A stretch of 64,000 nucleotides of DNA from an uncultured Pelagibacteraceae bacterium (lineage in GTDB: Bacteria > Pseudomonadota > Alphaproteobacteria > Pelagibacterales > Pelagibacteraceae). The stretch spans positions 1 to 64,000 of the forward strand of contig CACFZE010000004.1 of assembly GCA_902570695.1 (NCBI GenBank), given 5' to 3'. The notes beneath the pieces were generated by a model. The model did no database searches and was not told where the DNA came from. It saw nothing but the letters and a program-made list of their open reading frames with translations. The position numbers were made by a program, and so were the translations under genes. Of the stretch, positions 18,359-27,499 are shown one piece after another; position 1 is the first letter of the stretch, and each line of letters begins with the position of its first letter.

Positions 18359-20079
18359 TGAATATACTTGGTTTAAATGTTTTCCACGCCGATACATCAG
18401 CATGCATTGTAAAGGATGGGCATTTAATTGCTGCTACAGAAGAAGAAAGATTTACAAGAATAAAACATTTTTCCGGTTTTCCTAAAAATTCTATAGATTT
18501 TTGTATTAAAGAGGCAAATATTTCACTAAAAGATATTGATTTTGTAGCTGTAAACTATGATAAATTATACAATATAAAAGAAAAAATAAAATTTTCTTTA
18601 TCTAACATTTATTCATCAAATATTTTGGGCAAAGCTTTATTTTCAATAAAAAAGAATAGTCTTAATCAAATGTTTATCAAAACTTATGGAGTAGATTTGG
18701 ATAAAAAAATTGTCTCTGTACCTCACCATTTAGCGCATATCTTATCTACTTTTTATTTTTACGATTTAAAAGATGGTATAGGAATTTCAATTGATGGTTC
18801 TGGTGATTTTTCAACATCTGAGATTTATAGTTTAGACCAGGATATTACACTTATAGAAAAAGTTAATTACCCCCACTCTTTAGGAATATTTTACCAGTCA
18901 ATGACGCAATTATTAGGTTTCAAAAATTACGGAGATGAATATAAAATTATGGGTTTAGCTTCTTATGGTAAACCCATATACAAAGATAGAATTAAGAAGA
19001 TAATTTATAAATCAAAAAGTTTTTTTGAATTAAATCTTAAATATTTTGATCATCATAAGAGTGTAGTTGACTATGATTTTGAATCTGGAACACCTTATTT
19101 TGAGGATCTATATTCACTTAATTTAGAGAAACTTTTAGGAAAGAGTAGAAAAATAAATGAACCTATAACAAAATTTCATAAAGATTTAGCATCTTCAATA
19201 CAATATGTTTTTGAGGAAATTGTTTTAGATAAGATAAATGATATCTATAAAAAACATGGAAATAAAAATTTGTGTTTGTCTGGAGGTTGTATTTTCAATT
19301 CCTCTTTAAATGGAAAAATAATTGAAAAAACTAAATTTAAAAATATATATTTCTCACCAAATGTGGGCGATGCTGGAGGTGCAATTGGTTCAGCTTTATA
19401 TTTAGCAAAAAAATATGAAAAGAAGTTATCGTTTGATCCCAATCCATATTTAGGAACAGAATATAATAATAAATATATAGAGAAAAATATAGTTGATAAA
19501 ATTAAAGAAAATGAAAATTACAAAATTAATTACTTCGATAATTTTGAAAAATTGATTGATTTTATCATAACTTTTTTGGAAAAATCAAATGTTGTAGGCT
19601 GGTTTCAGGATAAAATGGAATGGGGACCAAGAGCATTAGGTAATAGATCTATATTGGGAGATCCGAGAGTTAAAAATATGAAAGATATAATTAATTTGAA
19701 AATAAAAAAAAGGGAGGAATTTAGACCATTTGCACCATCAGTTCTGGAAAGTGAAGCAAATAATTATTTTAATATCGATAAACCTTCTCCTTACATGAAT
19801 TCTGTCTATTCTGTAAAAAATAATATTCAAGAAATTATTCCTGCTGTTGTTCACATTGATAATACTTCAAGAGTTCAGACCGTATCAGAAGATATGAATA
19901 GAAAATATTATAATTTAATAAAACAATTTGGATATAAAACAGGAGTACCAATCCTTTTGAATACTTCTTTAAATGTAAATGAACCTATTTGTGAGAGTCC
20001 AGAAAATGCTATGGAAGTTTTTACAAAAACTTCAATGGATGCCATTGCTATTCAAAATTATGTTTTCTCAAAGAAATGA
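18358..20079 (+). CDS. Carbamoyltransferase, NodU/CmcH family
   Basis: 573 residues, full length for the family. It transfers carbamoyl from carbamoyl phosphate to a hydroxyl of a sugar or other acceptor, via carbamoyl-AMP. The N-terminal Kae1-like domain has ILGLNVFHADTSACIV, EEERFTRIKH, the PHHLAH histidines and ISIDGSGDFSTSEI. SGGCIFNSSLNGKI and NVGDAGGAIGSA lie near the nucleotide site. The C-terminal carbamoyltransferase domain has MEWGPRALGNRSILGDPR at about 419-436 and REEFRPFAPSVL. All expected motifs are present. It sits in the bracketed cassette, overlapping both neighbours by one to four bases, which suggests the cassette's glycan carries O-carbamoyl groups. Confidence 0.93.
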   Translation: MNILGLNVFHADTSACIVKDGHLIAATEEERFTRIKHFSGFPKNSIDFCIKEANISLKDIDFVAVNYDKLYNIKEKIKFSLSNIYSSNILGKALFSIKKNSLNQMFIKTYGVDLDKKIVSVPHHLAHILSTFYFYDLKDGIGISIDGSGDFSTSEIYSLDQDITLIEKVNYPHSLGIFYQSMTQLLGFKNYGDEYKIMGLASYGKPIYKDRIKKIIYKSKSFFELNLKYFDHHKSVVDYDFESGTPYFEDLYSLNLEKLLGKSRKINEPITKFHKDLASSIQYVFEEIVLDKINDIYKKHGNKNLCLSGGCIFNSSLNGKIIEKTKFKNIYFSPNVGDAGGAIGSALYLAKKYEKKLSFDPNPYLGTEYNNKYIEKNIVDKIKENENYKINYFDNFEKLIDFIITFLEKSNVVGWFQDKMEWGPRALGNRSILGDPRVKNMKDIINLKIKKREEFRPFAPSVLESEANNYFNIDKPSPYMNSVYSVKNNIQEIIPAVVHIDNTSRVQTVSEDMNRKYYNLIKQFGYKTGVPILLNTSLNVNEPICESPENAMEVFTKTSMDAIAIQNYVFSKK

Positions 20080-21344
20080 GTTACTTAGCTTTAAGAAATT
20101 ATACAATTATCTTTTTATTTACTTTGTCAATATTTTTTTCACATGTTGTTATTTATAGTTTTCAGTTTAGATTTTTTTATTTATTTTCAATATTTTTTTT
20201 ATTTTTTGATTTTATTGCTAAAAAAAGTATAATTAATAAAAAAATTATTTTATTATCTATAATAACTTTAATTTTAATCGTTATTCATAGTCATATTGGT
20301 TTAATTAAATACGCTAATTTAGAATATAACAATTTTTTTATAACATTTATTAAATCTTTATTTATTTCCTTGAGTATGATTTTAATTTATTATTATAAAG
20401 ATCTAATTCTAAAAAATATAACTTCTTGTATTAATATATTTTTAACAATATTTTTTTTTTATTGGATTTATATTTTAATCTCAAATGATTACTTTTATAA
20501 TTTCAATCTTATAAATTGTTCAAATCTGTTTCGTTTTGATAAATTGGTATTTAAAGAATTATCTCATTTTCATCTTTTATCTGTTCCAATAATATTATAT
20601 TCGATAATAGATTTTAATGAAATTAGACAAAAAAAAATCACAATGTTTTTAATTTTATTATTTTTTATATTTTCATTTTTAAATTTTTCTTTAACTTTCT
20701 TTATTGGAATAATTGGAGGATCAGTTATAATTTCAATAGTTAGCAAAAATTTAACAAAAAAAATAATTATATTTTTATTAATTATTAATTTTGTAAATAT
20801 TGGTATTTTTTTTAGTCAAAAAGATACCTGTGCAGCAAAAAGACTCATAGACCCCAACACTTATAAATATGTTTTGTCCCCAAAAGAAAAGTTATTAACA
20901 ACTGGTATATTTAGCGTAGATTCAGCCACAGTTAACTACTCTTTCAAAGTTTATATTAATTCTTTTCAAGTTGCGATTAATTCGTTTAAAAATAGTATAG
21001 TTGGATACGGTTTTGATAATTATAAATTAGCTTTTGATGCCTATATTCCTAAAAGTTATGATAAGGAGAAGAAAACATATCCTTACAGAGATTTAAACTC
21101 ATCCGATGCATCAAATAATTTTAGTAAATTAACTTCAGAATTTGGAATATTTTTTTTGATTATTTGTATAATAGTAATTTTAAAAAGTAGGACAAAAAAT
21201 TTAGACGATAAGCAAAAAGCTCTGATTTATACATTGCTTTTCATGCAAATATTCATTAGAGGAAGCGGCATATTCAATAATGGTTTTTTAATTATATCCA
21301 TTATTTTAATGTATTCTTTGTTTAGCAAAAAAAAAATTAATTAA
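20076..21344 (+). CDS. O-antigen polymerase/ligase-like membrane protein
   Basis: 422 residues with about eleven membrane segments. A periplasmic loop near residues 270-350 carries GYGFDNYKLAFDAY, then SDASNNFSKLTSEFGIFFLI, the G-x-G ... N-x-x-x-x-L-x-S-E-x-G pattern of the Wzy_C/WaaL superfamily. The usual H in the H-N motif is replaced by N-N. With the island already holding a WaaL-like protein at 10667, this is a good candidate for the polymerase of the cassette's glycan. It overlaps the upstream stop by four bases and precedes the next gene by one base. Confidence 0.75.
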   Translation: MSYLALRNYTIIFLFTLSIFFSHVVIYSFQFRFFYLFSIFFLFFDFIAKKSIINKKIILLSIITLILIVIHSHIGLIKYANLEYNNFFITFIKSLFISLSMILIYYYKDLILKNITSCINIFLTIFFFYWIYILISNDYFYNFNLINCSNLFRFDKLVFKELSHFHLLSVPIILYSIIDFNEIRQKKITMFLILLFFIFSFLNFSLTFFIGIIGGSVIISIVSKNLTKKIIIFLLIINFVNIGIFFSQKDTCAAKRLIDPNTYKYVLSPKEKLLTTGIFSVDSATVNYSFKVYINSFQVAINSFKNSIVGYGFDNYKLAFDAYIPKSYDKEKKTYPYRDLNSSDASNNFSKLTSEFGIFFLIICIIVILKSRTKNLDDKQKALIYTLLFMQIFIRGSGIFNNGFLIISIILMYSLFSKKKIN

Positions 21345-21345
21345 A

Positions 21346-22506
21346 ATGAAATACGTAAATTTGAATAATATCTTGCTTATTTTTTTATTATTTGGTGGAA
21401 TTTTATTTTCTTTTATTGGTGGTTATGGGTCAGATGAAGATACACTTGCGTTAATCGGAGCATACGAGTCAATGCTTGGAGGTGGAAAGTTGATGGCATC
21501 GAGATTTACACCTTACCCTGTTGCTGAATTAGGTATTGGTTTTTTATCTTACCAATTTGGAAGTTGGTCAGTAAACTTATTAACTTTTATTTTTATGTTT
21601 TTAAGTGGAATATTTTTTTATTTAGGAATAGATATTAAATTTAAAAATAAAAATATTATTCTATTTCTTATTTTAATTTTATCAAATCCTGTACTATATT
21701 TCGATAATCTTGAACCAATCGATTATTCATGGGCCTTACTGCCCTTGTGTTTGGGGCTATTTTTTTTAAAAAAAAAATATTATGAAATTGCTATAATTTT
21801 CTTTGGAATATCAATAGGCTCGCGAATTTATTTTTTCTTATTTTTGATACCAATAATTTTTCTTTTTTCGGAATACTATAAAGTAAATTTAACCAGAAAG
21901 GTTTTAATTTTCCTTGGGTCTTTTTTCATAGGTGGCCTGTTTTATTTACCATTTTGGTTTGAAAGTGGTTTTAGCTTACATTGGTTGACAGCTGCTACGC
22001 CTTATGATCAAGGCTTTACTGGCATTATTTCAAGATTTTTTTATAAAATTATTATGTCATTTTCTTTTATAACGTTTTTTTGTATTATTTTTTTACTTTT
22101 CATTAATTTAAAAAAATTGAATAATTTAAAGTATTCTAAAATTTTAATAGGGATAATATTAATAAATTTAATAATCTTTTTATTTATTCCTGCGGAGTTA
22201 AGTTACTTACAACCATCTTTACTAGCTTTTTACTTTTTAATTTTTTTAAATTTTAAAAAACAATTGATATATAGTTTAATTTGCCTACATTTCTTAAGTT
22301 GGGTAATTGAGTTTCAGCCACTTAAAATTTATTATAAATCAAATGATATTTGCAACAATGTTGAAGCAGTTAGTGCTGATATAAATCCATCTTTACAAAA
22401 AGGAAGACTATTTCAATATATTAATTCAAGAGACAAGATTAAGTGCTGGATTAAAAATGATGATTCAAGATCTCTTAAAATATTAAGAGGCGACGCCTTA
22501 AAATAA
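21346..22506 (+). CDS. Polytopic membrane protein, GT-C-like
   Basis: 386 residues with about ten membrane segments. GGYGSDEDTLALIGAYESM, right after the first helix, places acidic residues in the first extracytoplasmic loop, as in GT-C transferases of the ArnT/PMT type. SRFTPYPVAELGIGFLSY follows. The C-terminus is a soluble periplasmic-type tail with two cysteines (DICNNV and KCWIKN). The family is not certain. It is followed four bases later by a larger GT-C-like protein. Confidence 0.65.
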   Translation: MKYVNLNNILLIFLLFGGILFSFIGGYGSDEDTLALIGAYESMLGGGKLMASRFTPYPVAELGIGFLSYQFGSWSVNLLTFIFMFLSGIFFYLGIDIKFKNKNIILFLILILSNPVLYFDNLEPIDYSWALLPLCLGLFFLKKKYYEIAIIFFGISIGSRIYFFLFLIPIIFLFSEYYKVNLTRKVLIFLGSFFIGGLFYLPFWFESGFSLHWLTAATPYDQGFTGIISRFFYKIIMSFSFITFFCIIFLLFINLKKLNNLKYSKILIGIILINLIIFLFIPAELSYLQPSLLAFYFLIFLNFKKQLIYSLICLHFLSWVIEFQPLKIYYKSNDICNNVEAVSADINPSLQKGRLFQYINSRDKIKCWIKNDDSRSLKILRGDALK

Positions 22507-22510
22507 TTTT

Positions 22511-24145
22511 ATGTTGTTTACATTTTTAGGCATCATGATAATAAATTTAACCATACTAGGATATGCTGGTTTATTTAAAAAAGTTTTATATCCAAAATCT
22601 ACTTATAAGATAGAGAATATCGAATTCATTAATGGCTATTTTTTTTTGATAGCTTTTTCAATATTTATAAATTTCTTAACACCACTTAAAAACTTAAGTT
22701 TCTTAGTATTAATATTAGGTCTTGTACTATTTATATTTTTTTTTTCAAAAAAATTTTATAAATTAAATCTTATATCATTAACAATAATTTCAACGTTTTT
22801 TGCTTTTATTACTATAAATCATAAAATTACTTATGATAGTCAACTTTATCATTTACAAACTATACAACTTAATTTTAATAATTTAACAATCTTTGGAATT
22901 GCAAATTTAGAACCTCGTTACGGAATGAACTCTTCGTGGCATAGTTTTCTGAGTTTAATTAATGTAGAAATAAAATTTATTAAACTAATTTACCTTGCAA
23001 ATATTTCTTTATTTTGTTTTTTTTTTAATGAAATATTCAAAATAAATTTCTTAAAAAGTAAAAAATTGAGTGATGTTTTTATTCTAATATCAATTTTTTA
23101 CATCTCAGTTTACTCTTTTTTTCACCCAAGCAGCAATGGAACAATACTTATAAATTTAAGTTCTCCTGAAGTTGATACAGTAGCTATGACCTTTTTTATA
23201 CTCAGTCTATATTTATTTTTAAAATTTGCAGAGGAGAAAGATGCAAAAATATTGTCTTTATTATTATTATCAATATTTCTGACTATAACTATAAAAATTG
23301 GCTATATTGGAGTTATTTTATTTCTTTTATATTTGTTTATTAGAAAAGACATATTTTTATTTAGTAGAGTAAATTTAATATTATTATTTTCTGGTATTGC
23401 ATGGTTGTCTAAAAGCTTTTTTTTAAGTGGATGTCTAATTTTTCCAATTGCTTCGAGCTGTATTAAAACAAGTTGGGCAATGAGTAAATTCGATGTAGAA
23501 GGTTACAGAAAAATAGTTCAATCTTTTGCAAGAGATACGCCAGAAAGGCTAAAATTTACAGATTTTAATCATACGCTTAATTCATTTGACTGGTTTAATC
23601 CTTGGTTTCATGAGTATTTTCTTAAAACTGAATTTCTTTTTATTTCAATTATAATTATAAGTCTTAATATTATCGTTATATTATCAATTTATTTTTTTTA
23701 CAAAAAAAGGTTGTTAATTAAAAAAAACTTTTTTTTCTTTGTTTTGTTTGTGCTCATAGTGAATTTTTATATATGGTTTAAAGCTCCAGAGATTAGATTT
23801 GGCTATGGAACCATAATTTCAACAGTAGCTTTTACGACATCTATACTTATACTCTTCTTTTTTAAAAAATTCTTAAATAAACCTTTTTTATACATAATTA
23901 TACTACTAATATTTTTACCTTTATTTATAAAAAATGAAAAAAATATTAATCATATAAATTCAAATGTTTTTAGTAGGAATTTTGATTATTCATCTTTGGA
24001 TAATATTTATAACTCTAATAAATTTAAAGTTTATAGTCCTACCAAAGATGTCTTTTGTAATTTTTTTCAAGGATTTTGTAGTTATCAGGGTTTTAAAGTG
24101 AAAATAGAGCAGAAAGGTAATTATATATTTGTATTTAAAGATTGA
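22511..24145 (+). CDS. Large GT-C-like membrane protein, paralogue of the gene at 31579
   Basis: 544 residues with about twelve membrane segments. The first large loop has DSQLYHLQTIQLNF, then IFGIANLEPRYGMNSSWHSF. Later parts have SGCLIFPIASSC, FKAPEIRFGYG and a C-terminal FCNFFQGFCSY ending in GNYIFVFKD. The same landmarks occur in the same order in the minus-strand gene at 31579-33252, so the two are paralogues sharing paired cysteines and an identical type of ending. Acidic and His residues in the first loop fit a GT-C catalytic site. The downstream GT2 gene at 24182 may supply its polyprenyl-phosphate sugar. The specific function is unknown. Confidence 0.7.
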   Translation: MLFTFLGIMIINLTILGYAGLFKKVLYPKSTYKIENIEFINGYFFLIAFSIFINFLTPLKNLSFLVLILGLVLFIFFFSKKFYKLNLISLTIISTFFAFITINHKITYDSQLYHLQTIQLNFNNLTIFGIANLEPRYGMNSSWHSFLSLINVEIKFIKLIYLANISLFCFFFNEIFKINFLKSKKLSDVFILISIFYISVYSFFHPSSNGTILINLSSPEVDTVAMTFFILSLYLFLKFAEEKDAKILSLLLLSIFLTITIKIGYIGVILFLLYLFIRKDIFLFSRVNLILLFSGIAWLSKSFFLSGCLIFPIASSCIKTSWAMSKFDVEGYRKIVQSFARDTPERLKFTDFNHTLNSFDWFNPWFHEYFLKTEFLFISIIIISLNIIVILSIYFFYKKRLLIKKNFFFFVLFVLIVNFYIWFKAPEIRFGYGTIISTVAFTTSILILFFFKKFLNKPFLYIIILLIFLPLFIKNEKNINHINSNVFSRNFDYSSLDNIYNSNKFKVYSPTKDVFCNFFQGFCSYQGFKVKIEQKGNYIFVFKD

Positions 24146-24181
24146 TTTGTTGATTTATGAATTTTATAAAAAAAATTTTTT

Positions 24182-25315
24182 ATGAGTGAAGCCATTGATT
24201 TAACTGTTGTTATACCATGTTTGAACGAGGTTGAAACAATAGGTATATGTATTACTAAAAGTTTAAAAAGTATTAAGAAAAATAATATTAAAGGTGAAGT
24301 TGTTGTTGCTGATAATGGTAGTACAGATGGATCGTTAGATATTGCCAAAAAACTTGGAGCTAGAATTATTAACGTTAAAAATCGTGGTTACGGAAGCGCC
24401 TTGATAGCTGGGATCAAAAATGCTAAAGGCAAATATGTCATCATGGCTGATGCTGACAACAGCTATGATTTTTCTATATTAGATAAATTTTATAAAAAAC
24501 TTTTAGAGGGATATGATTTAGTTCAAGGGTGTAGGTTTCCTATAGGTGGAGGAAAAATTGAGAAAAATGCCATGCCAATTTCGCATAAATACTTTGGAAA
24601 CCCATTTTTAAGTTTTGTTTCAAAGCTATTTTTTTCACTACCATTCAATGATGTATATTGTGGATTTAGGGGGTTTAATAGAAAGAAATTTTTAGAATTA
24701 GACCATTTTTCAAATGGCATGGTATTTGCAATTGAAAATCTTATAAAATTTAAAATTTCAGGAGCAAAATGTGCGGAGATACCTATTACTCTTTATAAAG
24801 ATGGAAGAAAAAAAGGCAAAAGTCATTTAAATACAATTTCTGACGGCTGGAATACGCTTAGGTTTTTAATGGTTACCTGTCCGAAATGGGTTTATTTTTT
24901 TCCTTCTTTAATATTTTTTATATTATCTTTTATCTCTGTAATTGATTTTATGAACGTAATTGAAACTCAAAAAAATTTACTTATTGTTGAAAAATTATTT
25001 ATAGCAGTAGTTTATTTTTTGCTTGGATTTCAATTTTTTATGTTTGGACTTTTTTCGTCTTTAATAGCGAAGAAACTTAAAATGTTTAGATCTAAAATAA
25101 TAATAAATTTTTTTAAAATATTTAAAATGAGATATTCCTTTTTAATTAGTTTTTCTATTATTTTGATGATATTTATAGATTTTTATTTTTTAAATTTTGT
25201 AAAAATAGACCTAATTGTAAAAAAAATTACCTATTTATTTGGCATTTTATTTTCGGTATTGCTTATAATTAATACTTTGTTTGTGTCTTTGATCACTATC
25301 GATGAGCAGAAGTAA
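24182..25315 (+). CDS. Polyprenyl-phosphate sugar synthase, GT2 with C-terminal membrane domain
   Basis: 377 residues. The GT2 domain (1-240) has VVIPCLNEVETIG, VVADNGSTDGSLDIA, NRGYGSALIAGI and MADADNSYDF (the DxD motif), then the R-x-K-x-K-S-H sequence DGRKKGKSHLNT. Four hydrophobic segments follow (about 240-370), as in dolichyl/undecaprenyl-phosphate glucose synthases. It makes a lipid-linked monosaccharide donor on the inner leaflet. The last 20 bp overlap the convergent gene at 25296. It ends the plus-strand run that began at 10667. Confidence 0.88.
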   Translation: MSEAIDLTVVIPCLNEVETIGICITKSLKSIKKNNIKGEVVVADNGSTDGSLDIAKKLGARIINVKNRGYGSALIAGIKNAKGKYVIMADADNSYDFSILDKFYKKLLEGYDLVQGCRFPIGGGKIEKNAMPISHKYFGNPFLSFVSKLFFSLPFNDVYCGFRGFNRKKFLELDHFSNGMVFAIENLIKFKISGAKCAEIPITLYKDGRKKGKSHLNTISDGWNTLRFLMVTCPKWVYFFPSLIFFILSFISVIDFMNVIETQKNLLIVEKLFIAVVYFLLGFQFFMFGLFSSLIAKKLKMFRSKIIINFFKIFKMRYSFLISFSIILMIFIDFYFLNFVKIDLIVKKITYLFGILFSVLLIINTLFVSLITIDEQK

Positions 25316-25994
25316 AAAAATATTTTAAAATTAAAATAAAAGCTATTAAACCATCTTTAAAAGTAATTTTTTTTCCTTCATCATATGTTCTTCCATTATA
25401 TGATATACCCACCTCAAAAATTTTCAAATTTAGCTTAGCTATTTTCATTGTTATTTCTATTTCAATCCCAAATGAATTCTCATTTAATTTAACACTTCTA
25501 AGCACTTCTTTTCTTAATAATTTATAACCTGTTTCAACATCTGAAAAATTTATATTTGTAAAAAAATTAACCATAGTTGTAATTAAAAAATTTGCCAATC
25601 TGTGTGTAAAATAAATTACTCTTCGTGGTTTAGATGATATAAATCTTGTTCCATAAACTACATCGGCATTATTTTCTATAAATGGTTTTATTAATTTAGA
25701 GTAATCTTTGGGATCATATTCCATATCTGCATCTTGAAATAACAAAATATCTCCTGTGGAAGCTTCAATTCCCTTTCGCATAGCGCATCCTTTGCCTTTA
25801 TTTACCTCTGACAATATTAATTTATCATATAGATTTGAATTTTCCTCTAGTAAAACTTTAGTTTTATCCGTTGATCCATCATCAGAGACAATTATTTCTA
25901 AATCAAAATTTTTTCTTTCTAAATTTACTTTTTCAAGAATAGAGATAATTGTGTTATTTTCATTAAAACAGGGAATTATTACTGAAATTTTCAT
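25296..25994 (-). CDS. DPM1-type family 2 glycosyltransferase
   Basis: 232 residues without membrane domain. VIIPCFNENNTI, VSDDGSTDKT, NKGKGCAMRKGI and QDADMEYDPKDYSKLI define a dolichol-phosphate-mannose synthase-like enzyme. It is clearly paralogous to the plus-strand gene at 33275, sharing the DAD-x-EYDPKDY and VVYGTR blocks. It is the last gene of a three-gene minus-strand block with two methyltransferases: its start overlaps the upstream methyltransferase stop by four bases and its 3' end overlaps the convergent GT2 by 20 bp. Confidence 0.87.
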   Translation of the reverse strand: MKISVIIPCFNENNTIISILEKVNLERKNFDLEIIVSDDGSTDKTKVLLEENSNLYDKLILSEVNKGKGCAMRKGIEASTGDILLFQDADMEYDPKDYSKLIKPFIENNADVVYGTRFISSKPRRVIYFTHRLANFLITTMVNFFTNINFSDVETGYKLLRKEVLRSVKLNENSFGIEIEITMKIAKLNLKIFEVGISYNGRTYDEGKKITFKDGLIAFILILKYFFTSAHR

Positions 25995-26665
25995 TTTTTA
26001 TACCAATTATGAAACTTTAAATTATTTTTATCTTTTTCAATAAATATAGAGAACAAATTTTGTTGTTTTTTAAAAATAAAAAAAAATACTTTAAAAAAAA
26101 ACTTTACCAAAAATGAATCTGAAAACTTTAATTGATGGCCGTATTCAAATGTTATTTTATGATTTATTTCAGGTTTGTATGACTTGATTAATTTTATTAT
26201 CTCTCTCTCTGTCCATCTGTAAACATAATTTGGAATATTGGTATTATCTACACCACCTGTATTTTTATTTTTTTTTACTGCCGATAATTCATATTCCTCT
26301 GAAAGATTTAATTTGCAGGCTATTCTTGATAACAGCGTGTCTCTTGCCTCGATCACCAAGATTCCTTTAGAGCTTACCCTATAAAGTTCTAGGATAGCTT
26401 GATGAGGTCTTGATGAATGATGAACACACGCATGTGCTACACAATAATCAAATTTACCATCATTAATTCTCAAATCATGAATATTTTGATTAAAATCTAT
26501 TTTATTTTCGGTTGAATTTTCTAAATTTGTAAAAGTTACATTATTAAAATTTAAATCTTTAAAAACTTTCATATCAAGGTTACCTGCACCTAGAACTATA
26601 ATTTTTGAGTTTTTGTCTTTAATGAAATTATTCAATTGGGTTGAATAAAATTTTTCTCTACTCAT
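25991..26665 (-). CDS. Class I SAM-dependent methyltransferase
   Basis: 224 residues. IIVLGAGNLDMKVFKDL near residues 22-38 is motif I with a shortened glycine loop (GAGN). NGKFDYCVAHACVHHSSRPHQAI and LELYRVSSKGILVIEARD are motifs II and III of methyltransferase fold 11. The C-terminal part is basic and amphipathic (KFFFKVFFFIFKKQ), perhaps a membrane-binding helix. It sits between a DPM1-type transferase and a TylF-type methyltransferase. The substrate is unknown. Confidence 0.8.
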   Translation of the reverse strand: MSREKFYSTQLNNFIKDKNSKIIVLGAGNLDMKVFKDLNFNNVTFTNLENSTENKIDFNQNIHDLRINDGKFDYCVAHACVHHSSRPHQAILELYRVSSKGILVIEARDTLLSRIACKLNLSEEYELSAVKKNKNTGGVDNTNIPNYVYRWTEREIIKLIKSYKPEINHKITFEYGHQLKFSDSFLVKFFFKVFFFIFKKQQNLFSIFIEKDKNNLKFHNWYKK

Positions 26666-26679
26666 TTAATAAGTTTAAG

Positions 26680-27432
26680 TTATTCTTTTATTATTAATCT
26701 ACAAGCATAATCTACATAATGCATCCAGACATATTTATCCTTAAAAAATTCATCAACTGCTTTTTTTGAACCACCCCAGTGCCCATAATCATCAATTATA
26801 ATTACGCCACCTTTGCTAACTTTTTCATAAAGAGCATCTAATTCCTTTTTTGTACTGCTATACCAATCTGTGTCTAATCTTAATAAGCTAATTCGTTTAG
26901 GAATATTTTTTTCATTTAGAGTTTTTTCTACAGGTCCTTCTACAAATTCAATATTATCAAGATTTCCAATTGTTTTTAATATATTATCTTTAACATTATT
27001 TAAGCTACATATACCCCAAACGTTTGTTTTTTTTTCTTTATCTTGCATCAATAACTTTTCAGCTTTTTCAGTCGTGGAAATATCAAAATCATTGTCATCT
27101 GGATTTGTCATACCCTCAAAAGTATCATAAGCATAAATTTTTCTTGATATTTTTTTTGATTCCTCTAAAAATTTTTTAAACAATATTAAGTTTCCCCCTT
27201 TCCATACACCGCATTCAACATAATCTCCTTCAATTCCATTATGTTCTATATGTCTCAAAGATTGTATAAGATTATAAATTCTTATTTGAGGTGTCATGGA
27301 ATATTTTGAAACCAAATCAATTATTTTGCGGTCATTTGTAGACATTTCAATAATCTTTTGATTTTTATTAATCAACTGTAAATTAAAATAATCTAATAAT
27401 TTGGCAGTTAAATTTTTTAAATTTTTTCTCAT
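26680..27432 (-). CDS. TylF/MycF-family sugar O-methyltransferase
   Basis: 250 residues. GDYVECGVWKGGNLILF is the TylF form of motif I, IYAYDTFEGM follows, LLRLDTDWYSSTKKEL carries the metal-binding Asp pair and IIIDDYGHWGG completes the magnesium site. Family members methylate hydroxyls of deoxysugars in macrolides and surface glycans. It is the first gene of the minus-strand block and is divergent from the epimerase copy at 27500 across 67 bp that must hold both promoters; no clear consensus boxes seen. Confidence 0.88.
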   Translation of the reverse strand: MRKNLKNLTAKLLDYFNLQLINKNQKIIEMSTNDRKIIDLVSKYSMTPQIRIYNLIQSLRHIEHNGIEGDYVECGVWKGGNLILFKKFLEESKKISRKIYAYDTFEGMTNPDDNDFDISTTEKAEKLLMQDKEKKTNVWGICSLNNVKDNILKTIGNLDNIEFVEGPVEKTLNEKNIPKRISLLRLDTDWYSSTKKELDALYEKVSKGGVIIIDDYGHWGGSKKAVDEFFKDKYVWMHYVDYACRLIIKE

Positions 27433-27499
27433 TAGAATTTTGTTATATATTTCTTATTAAACTAGACATTTCAATATTAATAATATAACTGAAAACTTT

